Origin: an uncultured Bacteroidales bacterium
GTDB taxonomy: Bacteria > Bacteroidota > Bacteroidia > Bacteroidales > Paludibacteraceae
Direction of reading: 5' to 3'
DNA length: 64,000 nucleotides
Assembly: GCA_902771935.1 (NCBI GenBank)
Contig: CACXYM010000007.1
Span: forward strand, 186,001-250,000
The position numbers were made by a program, and so were the translations under genes. Positions within the stretch are counted from its first letter, which is position 1; every line of letters begins with the position of its first letter. Shown here in pieces: positions 52,646 to 62,236 of this stretch. A model generated the notes under the pieces. It worked only from the letters and a program-made list of their open reading frames with translations, had not been told where the DNA came from and made no database searches.

Positions 52646-53752
52646 TTGCGGCGCTATAATCTCATATTACTTGCTATAGGCATTCTGTGCCTATTGCCGT
52701 TTGGAATGATGCGGGGCGAAGCAACAACGGACTCGCTCAGCACATGGGACAAAGTTCTTAACTGGCCTGTGATTGGTGTACCTATTATCTCTCATTCGCC
52801 GGAAACCAGTTGGGGATTTGGAGTCGGCCTACAAGGATACTTCAAAATGCCGAATGCGGAACGTACGTCTATCGTTTATGGAGACGGATGCTACACGCTC
52901 AACAAACAGTATTACATTAGCGCGGGTGGTACATTCTATTTCGGCGGACAGACGCCTTGGTTTTTGTCTTTTAGAGGTGGCTATCGTAATTATCCTGACA
53001 TCTTTTACGGACTTGGTAACACCATAACTCCAGAGCGCAAACAAGGACAGCACTTCGATTCCCGACGTGGCACTGCCCACATAGAAACACAGTTATACCT
53101 CCCTGCACACTGGTCTATCGGCCCTCTGTTCAGTTTTATTCACGAGCAATCAACTTTATCAGCATATCCATATACGTTGATGTGGGGACTCGGCGTAGTC
53201 ACACAATATGACACACGGGATGTGCTATATTATCCGTCCGATGGTCTGTTCTTCAAAGCCTCCGTCACGCATTTCGACAAGGCATTGGGCTCAACTGCGC
53301 GTGTGACATATCTGAAAGCCGACTTGCGACATTTTGTGCCTCTACCCTACACAATTGTTTTCGCGTGGCAATTTACCACCGAATGGGCTTTGTCTGATGA
53401 TATATCATCTATCCCATTCCGCTGTTTGCCTACGCTCGGCGGACAGGATCTCGTCCGAGGCGTGAGACGGAATATGTTTACCGATAACGCTATGATGGCA
53501 CTGCAGGCTGAATTCCGCTTTCCTATTTGGCGATTCATTCGTATTCATGCCTTTGCTGGAATAGGCGATGTCTATAACACGGAGCACTGGAACTGGACAA
53601 CACCAAAAATTGGCTACGGACTCGGACTGCGGGTCGGTATCAACAAAGCCAAAGTAAACGTGCGCTTTGATGTCGCGCGCAATAATATATATAGGGAGTG
53701 GAATACTTGGGACAGTTGGTCATTCTATCTCACCGCAACAGAAGCATTCTGA
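52646..53752 (+). CDS. Omp85/BamA-like outer-membrane beta-barrel protein
   Basis: 368 residues from TTG at 52646, 4 bp after frr; the N-terminus RRYNLILLAIGILCLLPFGM is a signal peptide. The remainder is a 16-strand-like barrel with PVIGVPIISHSPETSWGFGV, YDTRDVLYYPSDGLFFKASV and the conserved LGGQDLVRGVRRNMFTDN (VRGF-type loop 6 motif). No POTRA domains are present. It is a surface-antigen D15-type barrel of unknown cargo. The stop overlaps the rsgA start. Confidence 0.82.
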   Translation: MRRYNLILLAIGILCLLPFGMMRGEATTDSLSTWDKVLNWPVIGVPIISHSPETSWGFGVGLQGYFKMPNAERTSIVYGDGCYTLNKQYYISAGGTFYFGGQTPWFLSFRGGYRNYPDIFYGLGNTITPERKQGQHFDSRRGTAHIETQLYLPAHWSIGPLFSFIHEQSTLSAYPYTLMWGLGVVTQYDTRDVLYYPSDGLFFKASVTHFDKALGSTARVTYLKADLRHFVPLPYTIVFAWQFTTEWALSDDISSIPFRCLPTLGGQDLVRGVRRNMFTDNAMMALQAEFRFPIWRFIRIHAFAGIGDVYNTEHWNWTTPKIGYGLGLRVGINKAKVNVRFDVARNNIYREWNTWDSWSFYLTATEAF

Positions 53753-54669
53753 TGAATAAAGGCTTGGTCATAAAATCCACTGGAAGTTGTTATCTCGTCT
53801 ATTTCGAGGACACTACAACCGCAGAGTGCCATATCAAAGGCAACTTCCGCATTCGTGGTATCCGATCTACAAATCCGGTTGCCGTGGGCGATTATGTGAT
53901 GGTTGAGACACTGCCTGACGGAACAAACTGGATAACAGATATTGAGGAGCGCAAAAACTATATCATCCGTCGTTCGACAAACCTTAGTAAGGAAAGTCAT
54001 ATCCTTGCCGCCAACCTTGACCAGGTGGCTTTAATCGTTACACTTCATCATCCGGAAACATCCACTACCTTTATCGACCGTTTCCTCGCTACTTGCGAAG
54101 CCTACCAAGTGCCCGCTATACTTATCTTTAACAAAATAGACTTACTCACCACCGACGAAGAAACAGAACTGGCAGAACTCCGCGCGCTCTACGAGTCAAT
54201 CAACTACACCACTTACGCTATTTCTGCAACCAACCTTGAGGATTCAATAAAGTCTATCTTCGCAGGTAAAGTGACATTGCTCGCAGGGAATTCCGGTGTT
54301 GGGAAATCCACTTTCCTCAACGCCATCTTCGGCTGCGAGAAGACCCGAACAGGACATATATCCGATGCGCACGACAAAGGTATGCACACCACCACCTTCT
54401 CCGAGATGTATCAACTGGACAATGGCTGGATCATCGACACCCCCGGAATTAAGGGCTTCGGAGCCGTGCAGATGGAAAAAGAAGAAATATCCCACTATTT
54501 CCGTGAGATATTTCGTATTGGCCGAGAGTGCCGTTATGGTAACTGCCTGCACACTGGTGAACCGGGCTGCGCCGTTCACGACGCTGTGGTTGATGGCCGT
54601 ATCGCGATTTCCCGCTACGAGAGTTATCTCTCTCTCCTCGGTGATTGCGACGAAGCCAAATATCGCTAA
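53752..54669 (+). CDS. rsgA: Ribosome small-subunit-dependent GTPase A
   Basis: 305 residues from MNKGLVIKSTGSCYLVYFED; the upstream open frame lies inside the previous gene. OB-fold N-domain, then a circularly permuted GTPase: IFNKIDLLT (G4), AGNSGVGKSTFLNAIF (G1), DTPGIKGFG (G3). The zinc finger CRYGNCLHTGEPGC follows. It helps 30S maturation. The TGATG overlap with the barrel gene shows translational coupling. Confidence 0.95.
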   Translation: MNKGLVIKSTGSCYLVYFEDTTTAECHIKGNFRIRGIRSTNPVAVGDYVMVETLPDGTNWITDIEERKNYIIRRSTNLSKESHILAANLDQVALIVTLHHPETSTTFIDRFLATCEAYQVPAILIFNKIDLLTTDEETELAELRALYESINYTTYAISATNLEDSIKSIFAGKVTLLAGNSGVGKSTFLNAIFGCEKTRTGHISDAHDKGMHTTTFSEMYQLDNGWIIDTPGIKGFGAVQMEKEEISHYFREIFRIGRECRYGNCLHTGEPGCAVHDAVVDGRIAISRYESYLSLLGDCDEAKYR

Positions 54670-56781
54670 TTAGTTCCTAAAATGGAGCTCACCGTCACGC
54701 AGTTCGACAATGACAGGACGCTTCTGGTCTATGCGGCCGGAGATAATTGACTTGGACAATTCATTAAGTACCAGCCGTTGCAAAGCTCTCTTGACAGGAC
54801 GAGCACCAAACTGTGGGTCATACCCCTCCTTCGCAATATAGTTAATCGCATCATCTGTGACGCGCAAGTCAATACCATTATTCTCAAGCATCTTGTGAAT
54901 ACCGGCTATCTGCAAACTAACCACATCACGTATTTGCGACTCGTTCAGCGGCGAGAAGATAATCGTCTCATCTATACGGTTCAAGAACTCCGGACGGATA
55001 GTCTGACGTAGCAGTTCAAGTACTTGGTTCTTCGTCGTCTCATAGTCAACACCCTTTTCCTCGTTGTCCCGTATAAGTTGTGAACCAAGGTTAGATGTCA
55101 TAATAATGAGCGTGTTCTTAAAGTTGACAGTACGTCCTTTGTTATCTGTCAGACGGCCATCGTCCAGTACTTGCAACAAGACATTGAACACATCCGGATG
55201 GGCTTTCTCTATCTCATCGAAAAGTACCACCGAGTATGGTTTACGGCGAATAGCCTCTGTCAATTGACCACCTTCGTCATAACCGACGTATCCGGGAGGA
55301 GCTCCAATCAATCGAGTGGCACTAAATTTCTCTTGGTACTCAGACATATCGATACGAGTCATCATATTCTCATCGTCGAACAAATAGTCTGCAAGCGCCT
55401 TTGCCAACTCTGTTTTACCGACACCGGTTGTGCCAAGGAAGATGAAACTACCGATAGGACGTTTGGGGTCTTGTAATCCTGCACGGGAACGACGGATTGC
55501 GTCTGAAACGGCTTCTATGGCAGCATCCTGTCCTACGACACGTTTATGCAATTCTTCTTCAAGATGAAGCAGTTTATCACGCTCGGATTGCATCATCTTC
55601 GTTACAGGAATTCCAGTCCAGCGAGCCACTACCTCAGCAATATCGTCTTCGTCCACTTCCTCTTTGATAAGCGTTTCGCCTGCGAGTGAGTGCAAAGCAT
55701 CTTGTGCAGCTTTGATATTGGCTTCAGCTTGTTGTATCTTGCCATAACGAATTTCTGCCACTTTTCCATAGTTACCTTCACGCTCTGCTACTTCAGCATC
55801 ATGCTTCATCTGCTCGATATTGGCTTTCTCGTTTTGGATAGTAGCAACATAGCCTTTCTCCTTGTTCCAACGTTTCTCCAATTCGGTTGATTCAGCTTTT
55901 AGGGCTTTGAGTTGTTCCTCAATACCTTTCAACTTGTCATGGTCATTCTCGCGTTTGATAGCCTCGCGCTCAATCTCCAACTGCTTGATCTGACGGTCGA
56001 GGTTATCCAACTCTTCGGGTTTAGAATCGACTTCCAGACGAAGTTTAGCAGCAGCCTCATCCACCAAGTCTATCGCTTTATCGGGCAAGTAACGATCTGT
56101 GATATACCGCGCAGATAGTGTAACTGCAGCAATAAGAGCATCATCTTTTATACGCACTTTGTGGTGCGTCTCATAGCGTTCTTTCAAACCACGAAGAATA
56201 GAAATTGTCGCCGCCTCATCCGGTTCGTCAACCATTACTATCTGGAAACGTCTTTCCAACGCCTTATCCGTCTCGAAGTACTTCTGGTATTCATCTAAGG
56301 TTGTAGCACCAATTGCACGCAGTTCACCTCTTGCCAATGCAGGCTTGAGTATATTTGCTGCGTCCATCGCGCCACTGGTCTTACCGGCTCCTACCAATGT
56401 GTGAATCTCATCAATAAAGAGGATTATTTCACCGGCTGCTTCCACTACTTCGTTGATAACACCTTTGAGTCGTTCCTCAAACTCTCCTTGATACTTCGCA
56501 CCTGCAATAAGCGCACCCATATCCAAGGAATAGATAAGTTTCTTCTTCAGGTTCTCCGGCACGTCACCACGAACAATACGATGGGCTAAGCCCTCAGCTA
56601 TGGCGGTCTTACCTACACCGGGTTCGCCTATCAAGATAGGATTATTCTTAGTCCGCCTACTCAGTATCTGCAATACTCGACGGATCTCTTCGTCACGACC
56701 TATTACGGGGTCTAATTTTCCTTGCTTTGCCCGTTCGCACAGGTTAATAGCAAACTTGTTTAAATTCTCTCTTTTTTCCAT
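54670..56781 (-). CDS. clpB: ClpB disaggregase lacking the N-terminal domain
   Basis: 703 residues; ClpB is usually about 860. It begins [20 protein letters not shown] just before the first AAA+ module, at a point equivalent to residue about 150 of typical ClpB, so the Clp-N domain is missing. Both AAA+ modules (GEPGVGKTA with [22 protein letters not shown] with DEIEKAHPD) and the middle coiled-coil are complete. The upstream 103 bp do not encode an N-domain in any frame. ClpB resolves protein aggregates with DnaK; N-domain-less forms exist as alternative starts in E. coli. A natural N-less gene would be unusual for Bacteroidota. Confidence 0.92.
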   Translation of the reverse strand: MEKRENLNKFAINLCERAKQGKLDPVIGRDEEIRRVLQILSRRTKNNPILIGEPGVGKTAIAEGLAHRIVRGDVPENLKKKLIYSLDMGALIAGAKYQGEFEERLKGVINEVVEAAGEIILFIDEIHTLVGAGKTSGAMDAANILKPALARGELRAIGATTLDEYQKYFETDKALERRFQIVMVDEPDEAATISILRGLKERYETHHKVRIKDDALIAAVTLSARYITDRYLPDKAIDLVDEAAAKLRLEVDSKPEELDNLDRQIKQLEIEREAIKRENDHDKLKGIEEQLKALKAESTELEKRWNKEKGYVATIQNEKANIEQMKHDAEVAEREGNYGKVAEIRYGKIQQAEANIKAAQDALHSLAGETLIKEEVDEDDIAEVVARWTGIPVTKMMQSERDKLLHLEEELHKRVVGQDAAIEAVSDAIRRSRAGLQDPKRPIGSFIFLGTTGVGKTELAKALADYLFDDENMMTRIDMSEYQEKFSATRLIGAPPGYVGYDEGGQLTEAIRRKPYSVVLFDEIEKAHPDVFNVLLQVLDDGRLTDNKGRTVNFKNTLIIMTSNLGSQLIRDNEEKGVDYETTKNQVLELLRQTIRPEFLNRIDETIIFSPLNESQIRDVVSLQIAGIHKMLENNGIDLRVTDDAINYIAKEGYDPQFGARPVKRALQRLVLNELSKSIISGRIDQKRPVIVELRDGELHFRN

Positions 56782-56838
56782 AGTTGTAACATTTTAAGTC
56801 TTTACCATAGTCTCTTCAACAACTATACCAAACAACAA

Positions 56839-56870
56839 GCGACTGCCAAAATGTCAGTCGCCTGTCAGTC
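56839..56870. terminator. Hairpin between clpB and the Omp85-like gene (terminator or regulator)
   Basis: GCGACTGCCA-AAA-TGTCAGTCGC is a 10-bp inverted repeat with one mismatch (56839-56861), then TGTCAGTC again at 56863-56870. On the minus strand it lies 15 bp after the Omp85-like stop and is followed by TTGTTGTTT, so it can terminate that gene. It is also 58 bp upstream of the clpB start and could be a stress operator. Confidence 0.55.
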
Positions 56871-56884
56871 TATGTAAATCACGT

Positions 56885-58402
56885 TTAGAAGAGGTAACCC
56901 ATCTTCACATAGAAGTTCGCAAGTTTCTTATTGTCGCGCGCATCGATAGGCATTGCCCAATCGGCAGACAGTACGAAGTTCTCGTTCATGCCGACCTTTA
57001 AACCAATACCGGCAGTCATATGCGGCAGGTAGGCATTCTTGTCCTTCGTATCAAAGTACAAGTCGTAGCGCTCACTTGAATCAGCAGGGTCTTTCGGATT
57101 GATTTGACCTGCGGCGGTAATACTCTCAAGCAAGTCATGGTACTTACCACCGGAGTGCATCTCCACCAATTCGTTCAAGTCATACGGTTGGGTAATCACG
57201 CCTAAGTCGAAGAATGGGTTAAGACCTATATAGAAGTGTTGACGCCCAATATCGAAGTTTACAACACGGAAGCGGAATTCCACATTAGCATATGCAAAAC
57301 CATTTGCGAGCACACGGTGCGCCATCATACCACGGACGGAGTTACCTCCACCTAATCCTTCGTAATACACGCGCTGGATGAATAGTGCATTGAGGTAGTT
57401 ATTCATGTAGAACGGAGACTTTCCGGCGATATTATTTTGTGTACCGATACGATAAGCGAATGTAATACGGTTAATGCCATTCTTATCGGTGAAGCAGGGC
57501 ACATAGTGGCGGAAAGTGAAATTGAACTGCAGGTGGTTATAGCCAGCTGTAGCCTGATTGCCGTAAGCTGCATTAAACGCAGCCGAATAGGTAAAGAAAG
57601 CATCGGTATAAATACCTTTGTTCGGTCCTTGACGTTTGTCACGTGTGTCGTACGTAATACCTGCGCGAACATACGGATGCCATCCACCTTTCATTTCGTC
57701 CTGGCCAATCAGATACCATTTCTTGTACATATCGTACAGCAACGGTTGGTTGGGGTCAAGGGCTTTCTGATGAGGTAATGCGGGGTCGTACTTATTCTTT
57801 CCGTTAAGCATATCAATGTCGCAATCATCAATCAGATAGCCTAACACACCCAAACCTGCATTCCATTTTAAGTCCTTGTAGATAGTTCCTTCTATATCCC
57901 CTGCTACGCGAATTAGGTCACGTTTATATTTATAGAACACGCGCGTGCGATAGTCATCGACGTTCATGTTTGCCTCTTTCTTTGACCAGTTGTGCCAGTC
58001 ATAGTGATAGCGCGTCTCGTAGCCGTTAAAGCCGTAGAAGTCGCACATTGCATCCGGCAGATAGGTTGCATCAAGTGTGAGACGGTAACCCGGAATCAGG
58101 TACTTCGAGTCATAATTGAAACGGAAGATACCGTGGTGCTTCGTCGTATAAGCCGCCTCTACATAAAGGGAATGAATATATTCCGGATACTGCGAACCAT
58201 CACCATAGTAATAGATATTCGTCAGCACGCCGCCTTGGAAACCATAGTCCGCGTCGTATGCCACGGAAGGCAAAATACCGAAGTTCCAACCAGTCTTAAT
58301 AGGACGTCCTAATGAATCCACTTCCTGCGGTTTCTTTTCTCTCTTTGCAGCCAAAGGCAGTACAAGAAGAAGCACTAAAATTAGTGTTAAACTTTTTTTC
58401 AT
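56885..58402 (-). CDS. Omp85/BamA-like outer-membrane protein, large
   Basis: 505 residues. MKKSLTLILVLLLVLPLAAK is a signal peptide; a short KREKKPQ linker follows. The body has GWNFGILPSVAYDADYGFQG, GITYDTRDKRQGPNKGIYTD and YEGLGGGNSVRGMMAHRVLA (the VRGM loop-6 motif) and ends KMGYLF with terminal Phe, a full beta-barrel of the Omp85 superfamily without POTRA domains. It may be a patatin-like or haemolysin-secretion-like barrel; cargo unknown. Transcribed away from clpB side, same strand. Confidence 0.82.
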   Translation of the reverse strand: MKKSLTLILVLLLVLPLAAKREKKPQEVDSLGRPIKTGWNFGILPSVAYDADYGFQGGVLTNIYYYGDGSQYPEYIHSLYVEAAYTTKHHGIFRFNYDSKYLIPGYRLTLDATYLPDAMCDFYGFNGYETRYHYDWHNWSKKEANMNVDDYRTRVFYKYKRDLIRVAGDIEGTIYKDLKWNAGLGVLGYLIDDCDIDMLNGKNKYDPALPHQKALDPNQPLLYDMYKKWYLIGQDEMKGGWHPYVRAGITYDTRDKRQGPNKGIYTDAFFTYSAAFNAAYGNQATAGYNHLQFNFTFRHYVPCFTDKNGINRITFAYRIGTQNNIAGKSPFYMNNYLNALFIQRVYYEGLGGGNSVRGMMAHRVLANGFAYANVEFRFRVVNFDIGRQHFYIGLNPFFDLGVITQPYDLNELVEMHSGGKYHDLLESITAAGQINPKDPADSSERYDLYFDTKDKNAYLPHMTAGIGLKVGMNENFVLSADWAMPIDARDNKKLANFYVKMGYLF

Positions 58403-58419
58403 AATAGTTTTTTTCTTAT

Positions 58420-59592
58420 TTATGGTAATATTAGTGCTATTGCCACACCCAAATAAGTACCTATCGCATAACCGACAAGTCCTATTACAATACCCGATAT
58501 AAGCACTTTTTTATTTTGCATTGCGCCAACAACAGGCGGAACAAATGGAGGCGAACAGAGTAGCGCTATTTGGCTGACACAGAACAAGTCTCCACTAACA
58601 TGAGCTATACGGCAGAAGATAAGGTGTAACCCAGCAGCTATTACCATCACCCATGCTACGAACAAACCGATCATCAGCGAACCACCATTCACACTATGGA
58701 TATCAAACAACGAAGCTACTATGACGGAGAAGATAAGAATAAAGAACATTCCTAACTCAAACGTCTTCGGTAACTCGCGCACTTTCTTAAAGAATGAAGC
58801 GATAATTGATAAAGTCGTAATTGTGAGAATGATAACGAGCTCGTTGAGTTTACCTGTCAGCCACAATGCCAAACCGGCGCCGATTGCAAGGAAGAGAATA
58901 CTCAATCCTAATCCGGCAAACATACCACCCACATTCTCTTTCTTGAACATACCACGGTAGTTCTCCACATCTTTGGACTCAACGTCTTCATCCCTACGCC
59001 CTTTTTTGGTCACATCCTGATAAGGCAGAATCTTGCGGAATACCTTGTAGCCACCACCGATGATAAAGAAGATATAGGGCGTTGTCAGCACCATCTCAAA
59101 AGCCAGCACAATAGCCATCACCGTTTTATCTACGCCGAGTGAAGCTCCCAACGCATTGAAGTTCATTGTTCCGCCGGTGTATATACCCGTCATCATCGCA
59201 GCGATCTTATTGAACTCGGGGATATCGGGTCTGCGGAAGATGAAGTATCCGCTGACGACGGCGACGAGTACGGCGATGACACCTCCGACGAGTGACCAGA
59301 TGGTCTTGGGCAGGGCTTTGGTCCAGAGTTTGAAGTCGCAGTTGAAGAGCATCAGCGGTATGGCCAGAGGAACTGCAACGGACATGATGGTCGATTGCAA
59401 CTTACCAAAAGTGATAGCGGCGGCCGTCTCGGGTTCGAAATGCACAAAGCCCGTCAGGGCGAAGATAATTCCAATAGCGTAGGCGGCGACAACGGTGCCG
59501 ATTTTCTGCATCCATGTCCAGCGCTTGAAGCACTCGATGATAATGATCGGGACGAGGATGTACAACGCAATAACAATGTAAACACGAATCAT
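58420..59592 (-). CDS. DUF819 family membrane protein
   Basis: 390 residues, about eleven membrane helices. TFGKLQSTIMSVAVPLAIPL and IYTGGTMNFNALGASLGVDK match the DUF819 (YjcL-like) family, with the conserved GGT(M/S)N signature. Such proteins are predicted transporters with an Asn-rich re-entrant motif. The substrate is unknown. It overlaps the acyltransferase gene by 4 bp, so the two are coupled. Confidence 0.85.
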   Translation of the reverse strand: MIRVYIVIALYILVPIIIIECFKRWTWMQKIGTVVAAYAIGIIFALTGFVHFEPETAAAITFGKLQSTIMSVAVPLAIPLMLFNCDFKLWTKALPKTIWSLVGGVIAVLVAVVSGYFIFRRPDIPEFNKIAAMMTGIYTGGTMNFNALGASLGVDKTVMAIVLAFEMVLTTPYIFFIIGGGYKVFRKILPYQDVTKKGRRDEDVESKDVENYRGMFKKENVGGMFAGLGLSILFLAIGAGLALWLTGKLNELVIILTITTLSIIASFFKKVRELPKTFELGMFFILIFSVIVASLFDIHSVNGGSLMIGLFVAWVMVIAAGLHLIFCRIAHVSGDLFCVSQIALLCSPPFVPPVVGAMQNKKVLISGIVIGLVGYAIGTYLGVAIALILP

Positions 59593-60608
59593 ATTTTATT
59601 CTTTTTCTTTCTAAATTGACGCACCTGATAGACGTATTCTTGAAGGAACATCCAGAACGGAAGTGTTATAAACAACGTCAGCGGGAAGAACAACACCTGC
59701 CATACATACTGCACAGAGTTATGGAAAGCGGGATCTTTCACTTTCCAACGGATTAGAAGCCACACTGCCCAAAGCGGTATAGTTAGCGCTGCACTCACAA
59801 GGAAAAGCGGAGAAAGTAACACTAAAATGATAAACAACAACCAGTGCGGCATACGGTGATGCTTGAACCTATTAAATGGGGCCGGAGGATTAGCCTGCAA
59901 TTGTGCTAAATTCTTTTCGTAATTCTCATCGTCCGGTACCCACATTATCTGCTCACGCATACGCTGAGTCAACTCTTCGCGCAAAGCTAATATCATCTGC
60001 GGGCGCTCTAACTCGCTGTGATCAATCACAAACTGCGTGACATTAAGCGGCTTGCCTATATTGATTGTCAGGTCATTCCACAAGTGGTAATAATCGCCGT
60101 ACTCCAAGCCAACAGGCACTATATATATTGGTTTTTCTGCGCCGAACTCATCATTGGCACGTAAAGCGATACGGAAGATTCCTTTACCTAATGGCAGAAG
60201 AGAGTGCATCGGACGATGCGTGCCTTCAGGCAGAATGCAGAACGGTACGCCATCTTGCAGCGTCTCAACCGCATTATCTATCGTCTCGTCATTATGCCGA
60301 ACCTCATCCACTCCGTCACGCATCCTGCGAATCGGCATTATCTTGAGCCAGTTCAGAACGCGTGCAGTACGCTTCTTCTTGAATATGTCCGCGCGAGCAA
60401 CAAAGACCTTACGACCTCCGTCTATGCCTAATATCGCCATCGCGTCGCATAAAGCATTCGTATGGTTCGGAGCAAAAATAACTGCACCGTTGGAGGGGAT
60501 ATTCTCCTTTCCTACATATTGTATGTGGCGGTAGGAATGTCGGAACATCCAATCCACATACGGTCTCAAGAACGAGTACAACTTATTTTTGTCTTGTATC
60601 TGTCCCAT
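59589..60608 (-). CDS. 1-acylglycerol-3-phosphate acyltransferase family (LPLAT)
   Basis: 339 residues. PNHTNALCDAMAIL carries the His/Asp catalytic pair of the acyltransferase domain and FCILPEGTHRP the substrate motif. C-terminal region has two to three membrane helices (LLFIILVLLSPLFLVSAALT) and ends in a basic KKKNK. It transfers an acyl group to a lysophospholipid or similar at the inner membrane. Starts 1 bp after the stop of the preceding secreted-protein gene. Confidence 0.88.
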   Translation of the reverse strand: MGQIQDKNKLYSFLRPYVDWMFRHSYRHIQYVGKENIPSNGAVIFAPNHTNALCDAMAILGIDGGRKVFVARADIFKKKRTARVLNWLKIMPIRRMRDGVDEVRHNDETIDNAVETLQDGVPFCILPEGTHRPMHSLLPLGKGIFRIALRANDEFGAEKPIYIVPVGLEYGDYYHLWNDLTINIGKPLNVTQFVIDHSELERPQMILALREELTQRMREQIMWVPDDENYEKNLAQLQANPPAPFNRFKHHRMPHWLLFIILVLLSPLFLVSAALTIPLWAVWLLIRWKVKDPAFHNSVQYVWQVLFFPLTLFITLPFWMFLQEYVYQVRQFRKKKNKI

Positions 60609-61837
60609 TATCCTTTACCCAGGATTGCACTTCCAGTTTCTTCTTGATGCTCAACACACGGGAACATCAACGCGCGTTCTATCGGCATAAACAATTGTTG
60701 CAACATGCCGTAGAATGTGATTAACTGCTGTTTGTTCATCAGGTAAAGCATATTCTCCGTATCGCCTTGTTGACCCAGTTCTTCGTTCTCGGTCTCCAAA
60801 GCCGCAATCTTCTCAAACATAGTGCGCAGCGCCTTATCTTCTTCTGTCTCAATCTTCAACCATTTCTCCGCATTGCGACGGTTCCACTTGTCTATCTGCG
60901 CATTCTCTTTCTTGCGTTCTTCCGTCCACCAGGCAGGATAGGTCACTTCGCCACCATACACATTAAGCGTACTCTCCCACTCTTGCACGCGCTCCCACAA
61001 TTTCGTTTCTATCGCATCAATCTGCTTCGCTTCCGCGCAGGTCTTCCACTCTTCGCGCATGTTATCTGCCAATTGGCCATAGGCATCGCTCGAGTTATCT
61101 CCTACAGATTGCATCACTTGCTCCAACAACGAGCGCAACTCTTCCGCAATCTCTGCAAGGCGCGTATCACGTGTATCTTCTGCCAGCACATTCTCATCGC
61201 CGTACGCAGCATTAGCGGCATATAGGCGCTGATACAACTGCGGATGATTAGACTTTAGATACGCAGCTGCTTGCTTCTCGTCACGCTGAGCCAGATTCAT
61301 GATTTTGATGTACTCGTCTTTGCTTACACCCCATTTCTGAGCGAACTTAGCGGCCATCACATCCATCATCTGTTTCTCCGACATGTTCTCAGTAATGGCG
61401 CCCGACATATACAGTTCCATCATTTCTTGCTGTGAAGGCATCAAACCGGCATTGACGTTGCTGTTATACTGCTGCATCGCACGCTGACCACGTTGGGCAT
61501 TTTTAGCCTGAGCAGCCTGTATGCGCATCATAAGTGATTGTAACTGACTCGTACCAATCAGCATCACTTGCCCTATTGCCGCCTTATATGGGGCCAAGTT
61601 CGATTGAGCATAAGCGGACTTAACCTGAGCCGAACAAATCTGCTCCACAGTTGGCAAAGCAGGCAAAGCGGCAACAGCCTGTGCAATAGTCATTGGAGTC
61701 GGAATAGGCTGAATAGCCTCTGACAACTCATACGAACCGTCACCAATCATTCCTTCGGACGGACGATACTCATCTTGAGCCGCCAACGGCATTGCCATCA
61801 ACGCACTCACTAATAGAATAGAAAAAATGTGTTTCAT
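60608..61837 (-). CDS. Secreted helical protein, unknown
   Basis: 409 residues from MKHIFSILLVSALMAMPLAA, a signal peptide; upstream frame is noise. The rest is mostly helical with Gln/Glu-rich segments (MMRIQAAQAKNAQRGQRAMQ, SLLEQVMQSVGDNSSDAYGQ, KIAALETENEELGQQ, a coiled coil near the C-terminus). No catalytic motif or known family is recognised; it could be an envelope scaffold or adhesin. It is the first gene of an operon with the acyltransferase and DUF819, with a promoter at 61873. Confidence 0.7.
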   Translation of the reverse strand: MKHIFSILLVSALMAMPLAAQDEYRPSEGMIGDGSYELSEAIQPIPTPMTIAQAVAALPALPTVEQICSAQVKSAYAQSNLAPYKAAIGQVMLIGTSQLQSLMMRIQAAQAKNAQRGQRAMQQYNSNVNAGLMPSQQEMMELYMSGAITENMSEKQMMDVMAAKFAQKWGVSKDEYIKIMNLAQRDEKQAAAYLKSNHPQLYQRLYAANAAYGDENVLAEDTRDTRLAEIAEELRSLLEQVMQSVGDNSSDAYGQLADNMREEWKTCAEAKQIDAIETKLWERVQEWESTLNVYGGEVTYPAWWTEERKKENAQIDKWNRRNAEKWLKIETEEDKALRTMFEKIAALETENEELGQQGDTENMLYLMNKQQLITFYGMLQQLFMPIERALMFPCVEHQEETGSAILGKG

Positions 61838-61857
61838 GTTATATTGTTTTATCTTTC

Positions 61858-61875
61858 TGCGCGAAAAGTCGCGCA
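61858..61875. promoter_or_regulatory. Hairpin at the 5' end of the 61837 transcript
   Basis: TGCGCGA-AAAG-TCGCGCA is a perfect 7-bp stem that overlaps the end of the -7 box on the minus strand, so the mRNA would begin with most of it. Confidence 0.5.
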
Positions 61876-61881
61876 AAGGTA
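61873..61881 (-). promoter_or_regulatory. Promoter of the 61837 operon
   Basis: Minus strand TACCTTTGC with TTTGCATATG at 61896-61905, 20 bp spacing. Confidence 0.75.
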
Positions 61882-61967
61882 CAGCATATTTTTGACATAT
61901 GCAAATATTTTGCATAAAAAGTGCAGGGATAGGAATTTTTCGAACTATAATGGATAGGAGGAAAAGA

Positions 61968-61998
61968 AAAAAACAGCCTCACGGGAGTCTGTTTTTTT
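61968..61998. terminator. Intrinsic terminator after tRNA-Thr
   Basis: ACAGCCTC-ACGG-GAGTCTGT stem with one mismatch, flanked by A and T tracts on both sides, so it works on both strands. Confidence 0.8.
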
Positions 61999-62002
61999 GC
62001 TG

Positions 62003-62075
<73 letters not shown>

Positions 62076-62115
62076 GAAGGATGTAGATCGAAGCTCTACT
62101 TTCGCAAAAGCGGCT

Positions 62116-62124
62116 GCAAAAGTA
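62116..62124 (-). promoter_or_regulatory. Promoter of tRNA-Thr
   Basis: Minus strand TACTTTTGC, with a TTTG-like element at 62144-62147 (19 bp). Confidence 0.7.
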
Positions 62125-62187
62125 GTTCTTTTTTTTGAAATACCAAAATATTTTGCACTTTTTTTTGTGTAATTGGCATAAAAATTG

Positions 62188-62196
62188 TACTTTTGT
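62188..62196 (+). promoter_or_regulatory. Promoter of the DUF5103 gene
   Basis: TACTTTTGT with TTTGTGTAAT at 62164-62173, 20 bp spacing. Confidence 0.7.
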
Positions 62197-62236
62197 CGGC
62201 TGGAAGCATATAAAAGCGCTTCGGAAAGAGAGTATT

